The notes under the pieces: model-generated
What the model was told of the DNA's origin: nothing
Database searches by the model: none
Seen by the model: the letters and a program-made list of their open reading frames with translations, nothing else
Translations under genes and position numbers: made by a program
Source of the DNA: an uncultured Collinsella sp.
GTDB lineage: Bacteria; Actinomycetota; Coriobacteriia; Coriobacteriales; Coriobacteriaceae
Assembly (NCBI GenBank): GCA_902492545.1
Contig: CABULX010000073.1
Coordinates: forward strand, 1-11,082
DNA: 11,082 nucleotides
Direction: 5' to 3'
Shown: one piece after another, positions 5,874 to 11,082 of the stretch
How positions within the stretch are numbered: the first letter of the stretch is position 1
Layout of the letters: each line of letters begins with the position of its first letter

Positions 5874-6896
5874 ATGGCTGACGAGCACGAAACAGAAAGC
5901 AAGGCATGGGCGATTGAGGCCGCCGCGGCAGAGGCGGCATCGCGTGCTGCCGAAGAGGTGCATCGTCCTCCCGTAGTGCCGATGGAGCGCGTGGTTGATC
6001 GCACCGATATCGAGCGCGGCGAGCGTGCCGGCCAAAAGCGCAGCCAGGAGCCAGGCTTCCCGCGCTTTTTTGCCGAGCTCAATCTGGGTCTGATTCTTAC
6101 GGCCTTTGCCATCGTTGCGTTTAAAACCCCTAATCACTTTGCTTTTGGCGGCACCTCGGGCATGTCGGTCATTCTGTCCACGCTGTTCCCGACCCTGCCC
6201 GTCGGCGTCTTTATGTGGATTATTAACGCGGTTCTCGTCGTTTTGGGCTTTTTCTTTTTGGAGCGCAAGGCAATCCTGTGGAGCGTCTTCGCCTCGTTTG
6301 CGTTGTCCGCCTATGTTTCGCTGTTTGAGCTCTTTATTCCGACCGATGTCTCTCTGACGGGTGATATGTGGCTCGACCTGTGCTTTGCCGTCATCTTGCC
6401 GGCGCTCGGCAGCGCCATTGTCTTTGATATTGGCGCCTCGACGGGCGGCACGGACATTCTCGCTATGATCCTCAAACGCCGCACCACGCTCGAGATTGGT
6501 CGCGCCCTGCTGTTGGTCGATATCGGCATCGTGACCATCGCGGCCTTTTTGTATGGCCCGCGTGTCGGTCTGTATTGCGTGCTCGGCCTGTTTGCCAAGA
6601 CGCTTGTGGTCGACAAGGCCATCGAGAGCATCCATCTTCGTAAGGTCTGCACGGTCATTTGTTCCGAGCCCCTTAAGGTCGAGGAGTTTATCGTCAAGCA
6701 TCTCAACCGCACGGCGACCATCAGCCGCGGCTACGGTGCCTTCTCGGGCAAGTGCGTGACGGTGATCATGAGCGTGCTGAGCCGCCGCGAGGCCGTGCAA
6801 CTGCGCCGCTATGCGCGCGAGGTCGATCCGGGTGCCTTTATCACGATCGTCGACAGTTCCGAGATCGTCGGCAAGGGTTTTCGCGGAACGAACTAG
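5874..6896 (+). CDS. YitT family membrane protein (DUF2179 C-terminal domain)
   Basis: 340 residues, ATG start with GAGGGG (5860-5865) eight bases upstream. Residues 1-62 form a charged, Ala/Glu-rich cytoplasmic extension. Five or so membrane helices follow (about 70-84, 95-118, 118-130, 135-155, 166-186, 208-240). They carry the family motifs FGGTSGMSVIL (91-101) and FDIGASTGGTDILAMIL (184-200). The soluble C-terminal domain (about 256-337), from KVCTVICSEPLKVEEFIVKHL through TISRGYGAFSG to GAFITIVDSSEIVGKGF, is DUF2179, a small ferredoxin-like domain typical of the family. YitT-type proteins are widespread in Gram-positives and their transport or signalling role is unresolved. The usual length is about 280-290, and the N-terminal extension accounts for the excess. 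No clear terminator follows the stop, so read-through into the next gene is possible. Confidence 0.9.
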   Translation: MADEHETESKAWAIEAAAAEAASRAAEEVHRPPVVPMERVVDRTDIERGERAGQKRSQEPGFPRFFAELNLGLILTAFAIVAFKTPNHFAFGGTSGMSVILSTLFPTLPVGVFMWIINAVLVVLGFFFLERKAILWSVFASFALSAYVSLFELFIPTDVSLTGDMWLDLCFAVILPALGSAIVFDIGASTGGTDILAMILKRRTTLEIGRALLLVDIGIVTIAAFLYGPRVGLYCVLGLFAKTLVVDKAIESIHLRKVCTVICSEPLKVEEFIVKHLNRTATISRGYGAFSGKCVTVIMSVLSRREAVQLRRYAREVDPGAFITIVDSSEIVGKGFRGTN

Positions 6897-6932
6897 CACA
6901 GACGTATTCAACGAACCGCCTGCTGGCGCCGT

Positions 6933-7031
6933 GTATCTTGCAAATCGGTCATCTTTGAGTATTTGACCCCACATTGGGCAATAATGATGCTAAAGACATC
7001 GTTTGCGATCCAAGTGATTTGTTCAAGATAC
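6933..7031 (+). promoter_or_regulatory. Candidate structured RNA leader of the zinc-ribbon/DUF4013 gene
   Basis: The ends of this segment form a long closing stem: GTATCTTGCAAATC (6933-6946) pairs with GATTTG-TT-CAAGATAC (7016-7031), 14 base pairs with a 2-nt bulge. Inside are a hairpin GGTCA (6947-6951) / TGACC (6964-6968) and a second arm. That arm has TTGGGCAA (6974-6981) pairing in two steps with TTGC (7003-7006) and CCAA (7010-7013), and GATG (6986-6989) with CATC (6997-7000). Together they suggest a three-way junction. The 3' strand of the closing stem touches the Shine-Dalgarno GAAGGGA (7032-7038). I do not recognise it as a known riboswitch class. It could instead be two inverted protein-binding sites, and I found no good promoter upstream of it. 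Confidence 0.4.
6963..6991 (+). promoter_or_regulatory. Weak candidate promoter upstream of the zinc-ribbon gene
   Basis: TTGACC (6963-6968) is a 5/6 match to a -35 box, but the hexamer at 17-bp spacing, GATGCT (6986-6991), is a poor -10. If this promoter is used, the folded leader at 6933-7031 would not be transcribed whole. The two readings compete. Confidence 0.2.
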
Positions 7032-7045
7032 GAAGGGATGATTCT

Positions 7046-8341
7046 ATGTTCTGCTCGCAGTGTGGCGCCCCCATGGGCGATAACGACAAGTTCTGCGGCG
7101 TGTGTGGTGCTCCCAATGCCGGTGCCGCTGGCCCCGCTCCCCAGGGACAGCCTCAGCCCCAGCAGTTTGTTCCGCAGCCGCCCGTGGCGAATGCGCCAAA
7201 GGGCTGTGTGGCTCAGGCGTTCCAAGATATGACCAAGACTCCGGGCGTGCTTCAGCGTGTATGCCAAATCGCGTTTTTGCCGGCGCTGATTTGCGTTGTG
7301 TCGGTGCTCGTGTTGTTTATTCCCGTTATTGGCGGCATTGCGGCTGCCATTGGCTTTTTGGCAGCTTGCATTGCGAGCGTGTGCGGTTCCGGCTTTGGTA
7401 TCGAGTGGGGTCGTGATCTTTCGCTCAAGGTCGATGACGGCATGGATCGTCCGTTGATGCGTTCCACATCGTTTGGCCTTGGAGTCTTTTCGAGCGTTAT
7501 TTCGGTCGTGCTCGAGGTTATCGCTGCCATTCCCGTTATCGGTGTAGTGCTTTCGCTGGTGGAGGGCGTGGCGCTTGGTGCCGCAGGCTCGTACTCCTAC
7601 TATGGCTCCTATGCGCTCGAGGCTGCGCTGTTCGGTTCGCTCGGCCTGCTTGTCCTGGCGCTGATTGCCTCGGCGATTCTGGGTGTCTTCTTTAAGATGT
7701 TCGCCGACATCGCCGTGATGCACTTTGCGGTGACCGGTCGCGTCGAGAGCGCGTTTTCGCTCGATAAGGTCTGGGCGGCCTTTAAGCACAACAAGACCAA
7801 GCTGTTCTGTGCTTCGTTCCTTCCCGAGTTTTTGACGGGCCTGGTTGCCAACGTTGTCACATGGATCTTGACGGTCGTCTTTGGCGCCATTGCCTCTGTC
7901 GGTATGTATAGCTACTACTATCGTCCTACGGGTATTGAGGCAATCGTTACCGGCGGTGGCGTCACGCTCGCGCTGTTCTTGGTGCTGGTCGCTTTCTTCA
8001 CCGTATTTCTTACGGTCTTTGGCAAGATGCTCAAGCACCGTGCCGTTGGCTATTGGGCCGCACGCTATGCAAGCGAGTGGGCCGATGAGGATAAGGACGA
8101 CGTCCTGACTTTTGTGTTGCCTTTCGAGAAGAAGTCCGCTGCTTCGGGTTACAGTGCTCCGGATGCTTCGCCGGCACCTGCACCCGCTCCCGCGACCGAG
8201 CCTGAGCCGGTGCCCGAGCCTGAACTGGTGCCCGAGTCTGAGACGGCATCTGAGCCCGAGCCTGCGCCTGAGCCTGAGCCGGCACCTGCACCTGAGTCGG
8301 CGTCCGAGCCAAGCTCCGACGAGGAACCTCAGGACGAGTAG
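7046..8341 (+). CDS. Zinc-ribbon membrane protein with DUF4013-like domain and Pro/Glu-rich tail
   Basis: 431 residues from the ATG at 7046, chosen because GAAGGGA (7032-7038) is seven bases upstream and the protein then opens directly with its zinc ribbon. A TTG 72 bases upstream is in frame but lacks a site. Residues 3-20 hold two CxxC knuckles (C3, C6, C17, C20). A Pro/Gln linker (about 27-52) leads to a hydrophobic region with helices near 75-95, 97-115, 143-165, 166-180, 192-217, 264-288 and 302-326. The segment MFADIAVMHFAVTGRVESAFSLDKVWAAFKHN (218-249) is typical of DUF4013. The last 60 residues form a low-complexity acidic tail of PAP/PEPEP units (about 374-427), predicted cytoplasmic. 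Zinc-ribbon plus DUF4013 proteins are common in Coriobacteriia and archaea, with no known function. A hairpin at 8401-8438 ends the gene. Confidence 0.72.
   Translation: MFCSQCGAPMGDNDKFCGVCGAPNAGAAGPAPQGQPQPQQFVPQPPVANAPKGCVAQAFQDMTKTPGVLQRVCQIAFLPALICVVSVLVLFIPVIGGIAAAIGFLAACIASVCGSGFGIEWGRDLSLKVDDGMDRPLMRSTSFGLGVFSSVISVVLEVIAAIPVIGVVLSLVEGVALGAAGSYSYYGSYALEAALFGSLGLLVLALIASAILGVFFKMFADIAVMHFAVTGRVESAFSLDKVWAAFKHNKTKLFCASFLPEFLTGLVANVVTWILTVVFGAIASVGMYSYYYRPTGIEAIVTGGGVTLALFLVLVAFFTVFLTVFGKMLKHRAVGYWAARYASEWADEDKDDVLTFVLPFEKKSAASGYSAPDASPAPAPAPATEPEPVPEPELVPESETASEPEPAPEPEPAPAPESASEPSSDEEPQDE
8168..8320 (+). repeat. Low-complexity coding repeat (Pro-Ala / Glu-Pro codons)
   Basis: Inside the end of the zinc-ribbon gene, short units of CCTGAGCC, GCACCTGC and GTGCCCGAG type recur irregularly and encode the PAPAP and EPEPxPEPE tail. 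Codons for Pro and Glu alternate between synonyms (CCT/CCC/CCG, GAG), so the array is not a perfect tandem repeat. Slippage could change tail length between strains. Confidence 0.6.
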
Positions 8342-8353
8342 CCATGCCGTCTG

Positions 8354-8387
8354 CCATTTGGGGACGGGGTAGAAATAGTAGAAATAG
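8354..8387. repeat. Possible degenerate intergenic repeat with tandem 9-mer
   Basis: After the zinc-ribbon gene stop lies CCATTTGGGGACGGGG (8354-8369), reminiscent of the GGGGACAGG cores elsewhere in the window but with no matching stem. A perfect tandem TAGAAATAG TAGAAATAG (8370-8387) follows. Relation to the hairpin family is only a suggestion from the shared G-rich core. Confidence 0.25.
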
Positions 8388-8400
8388 CGCTTGAAGAATG

Positions 8401-8438
8401 AGCGGGGGCGGACGTGTCGAAACGTCCGCCCCCGCTTT
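8401..8438. terminator. Strong hairpin between convergent genes, likely bidirectional terminator
   Basis: A perfect 15-bp stem, AGCGGGGGCGGACGT (8401-8415) with ACGTCCGCCCCCGCT (8422-8436), has a 6-nt loop and is followed by TT. The T-tract is short on the plus strand (three T in all) and broken on the minus strand, but the stem is very stable. The site lies 60 bp past one stop and 45 bp past the opposing one. Confidence 0.75.
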
Positions 8439-8481
8439 GACATCGCGATGTGGCTATGACTGCGAGATGCCAGCGAATCGA

Positions 8482-9945
8482 TTACTCGTCGTGCTTCTCC
8501 TCACGGCGTGCAGCAGCGCGTGCGTCGTGGATGCCCTTGATCGCGGCATGGCGAGCCGTTCGGGCATCATGGATGGCGTCGCGAGCCTCGGCGGTCGTCG
8601 CTTTGGCAGAGCGCAACTTGGCGGCCAGATCGGGGTTGGTTTCGGCGACCGCGGTAATCGCGGGGCCGTCGAGCTCCTCTTGCGTGGGCTCGGCCAAAAA
8701 GTCGATAGCATACTGGGCGGCCACCATGGAGCCCTTGGCCAGCACGGTCTCGTCGATCTTGTAGAAGCAGGAATGTTGGGCGTACGTGGCGCCAATCTTG
8801 GGGTTGCGCGTACCTACAAAGGCGAGCACGCCCGGTACGCGACGCAGGTACTCCGAAAAATCCTCGCCCGAAAGCGTGCCGCGATAATGGCCTTGGCCGG
8901 TGGGGCCCAGGCACTTGATTACAGCCTGACGGCAGCGCTCGCTCGAGGCGGCGTCGTTTTCGACCTTGTAGTTGGCGATGGTGTAGTCGGTGAGCTCTGC
9001 CTCGGCGCCCAGGGCTGCCGCGGTATGCTCCACGATGCGGCGCATGAGCTCCGGCATTTCCTCGTGGGTCGAATCGCCGTAGGTGCGCACTGTGCCGGCG
9101 AGGTAGGCCGTGCCGGCGATAACGTTGCGCGCGGTTCCGCCATGCAGCTCGCCGACGGTGATGACGGCCGGCTCGTATGGGCTGATTTCGCGCGAAACGA
9201 TGGTCTGCAGGGCATTGACAATCTCGGCGGCAACCATAACGGCGTCGTGGCCGCGCTGGGGCATGGCGCCGTGGCACGAGGTGCCGCGGACGTCGATGCG
9301 GAACCAGTCGGTATTGGCCATGCGCGGTCCGGGCTCGCAGCTCACGGTGCCGGCATCGACCTCACTCCAGATGTGCGCGGCGTAGGCGCCATCGACGCCG
9401 TCGAGCACACCCGTGCCGATCATGAGCTTGGCGCCCTGGCCGTTTTCCTCGCTGGGCTGGAAGACGATGCGGACTTCGCCGTGGATGTCGTCGGTCATAT
9501 GGCGCAGGATTTGCAGCGTGCCGAGCATCATGGCGATATGGCAGTCGTGGCCGCAGGCGTGCATGCAGCCCTCGTTGACGCTGGCGAACTCCTCGCCGGT
9601 CTGTTCGGTGACGGGCAGGGCGTCGATGTCGGCGCGCAGCAGGATGCGGCGGCGTGGCGTGCCGTCCTCGCGATAGGCATCCGGCGCGGTACCGCGAAGC
9701 GTTGCCACCAAGCCGGTCTTGAGCGGACGCTCGTAGGGGATATTCATGGCGTCGAGCTGGTTGGCGATGTCGGAGGTCGTGCGCTCCTCGGCAAGGCTCA
9801 GCTCCGGGTGCTTATGGAAGTGCCGGCGCTGCTTGATGATATATGGTTCAAATTCGGTAGCGATATCTTTGATGGCTGCGGTGACGTCGTCTGCTGCGCG
9901 AACCTCGGTTGCCGCCATAATCTGCTGTGCCTTGGTCTTCGTCAT
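8482..9945 (-). CDS. M20D family metallopeptidase / amidohydrolase
   Basis: 487 residues. The ATG at 9945 is preceded by AAGGAG (minus strand, bases 9956-9961); the frame stays open far upstream, but that part lies antisense to the next gene. The M20 hallmarks are present: RRHFHKHPELSLAEERT (40-56), the first metal loop RADIDALPVTEQTG (104-117), CMHACGHDCHIAMMLG (127-142) with likely ligands C131 and H133, VFQPSEENGQGA (161-172) with catalytic/metal E166-E167, H191, and the late His in QHSCFYKIDE (390-399). The lid/dimerisation domain spans about 207-320. Subfamily M20D enzymes hydrolyse N-acyl amino acids, hippurate, or related amides in the cytoplasm; the exact substrate cannot be read from sequence. 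Unusual is a 65-residue C-terminal extension rich in Ala, Arg and Glu with two IHDAR motifs (458-462, 472-476). Convergent with the zinc-ribbon gene and divergent from the amidohydrolase. Confidence 0.92.
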   Translation of the reverse strand: MTKTKAQQIMAATEVRAADDVTAAIKDIATEFEPYIIKQRRHFHKHPELSLAEERTTSDIANQLDAMNIPYERPLKTGLVATLRGTAPDAYREDGTPRRRILLRADIDALPVTEQTGEEFASVNEGCMHACGHDCHIAMMLGTLQILRHMTDDIHGEVRIVFQPSEENGQGAKLMIGTGVLDGVDGAYAAHIWSEVDAGTVSCEPGPRMANTDWFRIDVRGTSCHGAMPQRGHDAVMVAAEIVNALQTIVSREISPYEPAVITVGELHGGTARNVIAGTAYLAGTVRTYGDSTHEEMPELMRRIVEHTAAALGAEAELTDYTIANYKVENDAASSERCRQAVIKCLGPTGQGHYRGTLSGEDFSEYLRRVPGVLAFVGTRNPKIGATYAQHSCFYKIDETVLAKGSMVAAQYAIDFLAEPTQEELDGPAITAVAETNPDLAAKLRSAKATTAEARDAIHDARTARHAAIKGIHDARAAARREEKHDE

Positions 9946-9996
9946 GGTCGATTTGCTCCTTGCTGGGTTGATCGCAAAATCGTACAGGCTCTCTCC

Positions 9997-10026
9997 AGTA
10001 TGCCACCTGCCGCTAGGGCTGGTAAA
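9997..10026 (-). promoter_or_regulatory. Candidate promoter for the M20D peptidase gene
   Basis: On the minus strand, TTTACC (10026-10021), an 18-bp spacer and CATACT (10002-9997) preceded by TGG form a candidate extended -10 promoter. The predicted RNA start is about 45 nt upstream of the ATG at 9945. Each hexamer matches consensus at four of six positions. Confidence 0.35.
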
Positions 10027-10069
10027 GTTGCCGTTTGCCGCTTGGGGTTTTGTTACAAGGGCGGGGGAG

Positions 10070-10075
10070 TACACT
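10070..10075 (+). promoter_or_regulatory. Possible -10 box for the YtcJ-like amidohydrolase
   Basis: TACACT (10070-10075) is a reasonable -10 hexamer 39 bp before the chosen start. TTG-containing hexamers upstream are at poor spacing, so this is weak. The 168-bp region between the two divergent starts must hold promoters for both. Confidence 0.25.
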
Positions 10076-10113
10076 CGGGGGTGTTGAATTTCCTGCCAGA
10101 GATGGGGATGCCC

Positions 10114-11082
10114 ATGCAACATATCGATCGGATTATCCGCTCCAAGAACGTTTTTACCGCCCAAGACGGCATCGATACCGCCCGCGAGCTGGCGATTGCC
10201 ATCGCAGGCGACCGTATCGTCGCAGTCGGTGCGCCCGATGACGTGATTGCCGCCGCTCCTGCCGCCACGTCGGTTATCGACTACGGCGAGCAGTTTGTCT
10301 GCCCCGGTTTCCATGACGCTCATCTGCACTTCTTCCATACCTCGGTCGGTTCCTCGCCGTACATGCTCATGGATATGGGCACGTCCGAGGCGGCGCTGGT
10401 GCAACATGCGCTCGAGTTTTCCAAGGACCTGCCCGATGACGCTTGGGTTGTGACGCAGGGCTGGCGCGACTACCGTTGGGACCCGCCCGAGCATCCTACC
10501 AAGGCGTCGCTCGATGCGGCATTCCCCGATCGTCCCTGCGCTATGTATTCGGGCGACGGGCACACGCTTTGGCTCAACAGCCGCGCACTCGAGGCGCTCG
10601 GCGTCACGCGCGACAGCGAGCCGCCGGCGGGCGGCAGCTACGACAAAGATGCAAATGGCGAGCTCACGGGCATTGCTCACGAGGCAGCTGCTATGCAGCT
10701 GCTGCCGCGCTGTCTTGAGTGGCTGGGCGAGGACCGCATCGCGAGCGCTTACGCCGACCAGATGAAGCGTATGGCCGAGCAAGGCATCACCTCAATCTGC
10801 GATATGTCGCTCATGCCCATGCCGGGCTGCGATTTTATCCGCGACGATGTCTATGACAAGCTGCAGACGGCCGGCAAGCTGGGCATCCGAGCCCATCTGT
10901 TCCCCACGCTGCTGGATGACCAGTCGCGTCTAGAAGAGCTCCAGGTACGTTACGCGAACAACGCGCTGCTTTCGGCGCCGGGCTTTAAGCAGTTCTTCGA
11001 TGGCGTGTCGAGCGAACACACGGCGTATCTCACCGAGCCCTATACCAATCCGCGCTTCCCGGGCGACCAGGGCCGTCTGACA
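10114..11082 (+). CDS. YtcJ-like amidohydrolase family protein (3' end missing)
   Basis: 323 residues are visible with no stop before the window end; family members usually reach about 530. The N-terminus MQHIDRIIRSKNVFTAQDG and the IAIAGDRIVAVG strand are typical of the amidohydrolase composite domain. The metal site begins with PGFHDAHLHF (64-73; H70 and H72). Further YtcJ-type blocks are TQGWRDYRW (114-122), SGDGHTLWLNSRALEALGV (146-164), GELTGIAHE (182-190), the GITSICDMS turn (224-232), and FKQFFDGVSSEHTAYLTEPY (291-310), whose Lys292 may be the metal-bridging lysine. These cytoplasmic enzymes hydrolyse amide or N-acyl bonds; substrate is unknown. ATGs at 10102 and 10108 are also in frame; I prefer 10114 because GGGGA at 10104-10108 gives normal spacing. 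It is divergent from the M20D gene, hinting at shared control. Confidence 0.9.
   Translation, partial: MQHIDRIIRSKNVFTAQDGIDTARELAIAIAGDRIVAVGAPDDVIAAAPAATSVIDYGEQFVCPGFHDAHLHFFHTSVGSSPYMLMDMGTSEAALVQHALEFSKDLPDDAWVVTQGWRDYRWDPPEHPTKASLDAAFPDRPCAMYSGDGHTLWLNSRALEALGVTRDSEPPAGGSYDKDANGELTGIAHEAAAMQLLPRCLEWLGEDRIASAYADQMKRMAEQGITSICDMSLMPMPGCDFIRDDVYDKLQTAGKLGIRAHLFPTLLDDQSRLEELQVRYANNALLSAPGFKQFFDGVSSEHTAYLTEPYTNPRFPGDQGRLT

Noticed and set aside
5684..5881. Short open frames across the repeat and terminator after asp23
   Set aside because: They run through a hairpin repeat and a Rho-independent terminator with no ribosome binding site.
5829..6974. 381-residue minus-strand frame opposite the YitT gene
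   Set aside because: Shadow of a gene with clear YitT and DUF2179 motifs; composition is biased and no domain is visible.
6974..7045. Earlier TTG start for the zinc-ribbon protein
   Set aside because: No ribosome binding site, and it would add 24 residues ahead of an N-terminal zinc ribbon that normally starts the protein. It also lies within the candidate RNA structure.
6908..8443. 511-residue minus-strand frame opposite the zinc-ribbon gene
   Set aside because: Its Arg/Cys/Leu repeats are the reverse reading of the Pro/Glu tail codons, and the opposite strand has clear domains and a good start.
9946..10782. N-terminal extension of the M20D gene to 766 residues
   Set aside because: The extra part runs antisense through the YtcJ-like gene and has no M20 similarity; the ATG at 9945 has a good Shine-Dalgarno and a normal N-terminus.

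Overview
The window looks like chromosomal DNA from a GC-rich, Gram-positive actinobacterium of the Coriobacteriia, most likely Collinsella or a close relative. This rests on base composition, GTG starts with strong Shine-Dalgarno sites, an amaP-DUF2273-asp23 cluster, a DUF6020-like membrane protein, and a short intergenic hairpin family with a GGGACAGG loop. The genus is inferred; no rRNA or tRNA gene is present to test it. No transposase, integrase, CRISPR array or defence gene was seen, so this reads as ordinary chromosome with small dispersed repeats.

Layout. The window opens inside lgt (prolipoprotein diacylglyceryl transferase, 5' end missing). A 135-bp spacer with two repeat hairpins follows, then a 727-residue polytopic membrane protein (DUF6020-like), then a YebC/TACO1-family regulator that ends in a Rho-independent terminator. 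Next comes a tight operon of amaP, a DUF2273 membrane protein and asp23 (4182-5663), closed by another repeat hairpin and a terminator. A YitT-family membrane protein (5874-6896) and a zinc-ribbon/DUF4013-like membrane protein (7046-8341) follow on the same strand. A strong hairpin separates the latter from a convergent M20D metallopeptidase/amidohydrolase (8482-9945, minus strand). A YtcJ-like amidohydrolase (from 10114) is divergent from the peptidase and runs off the window end. No gene-free stretch exceeds 300 bases.

How the genes relate. Much of the window concerns the cell envelope: lipoprotein maturation, a possible GT-C-like membrane enzyme, the Asp23 envelope-stress complex with its membrane anchor, and two polytopic membrane proteins of unknown function. 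The last two genes are metal-dependent hydrolases of amide-type bonds transcribed from a shared 168-bp intergenic region.

Most interesting points. (1) A 99-nt segment directly upstream of the zinc-ribbon gene (6933-7031) can fold into a closed three-way-junction-like structure whose 3' arm abuts the Shine-Dalgarno; I do not recognise it as a known riboswitch. (2) A family of short hairpins with different stems but a shared GGGACAGG-type loop sits immediately after stop codons; two copies are 45/50 identical in opposite orientation 4.8 kb apart. (3) A 14-bp direct repeat, 13/14 identical, sits exactly 63 bp apart over the predicted promoter and the ribosome binding site of the YitT gene.
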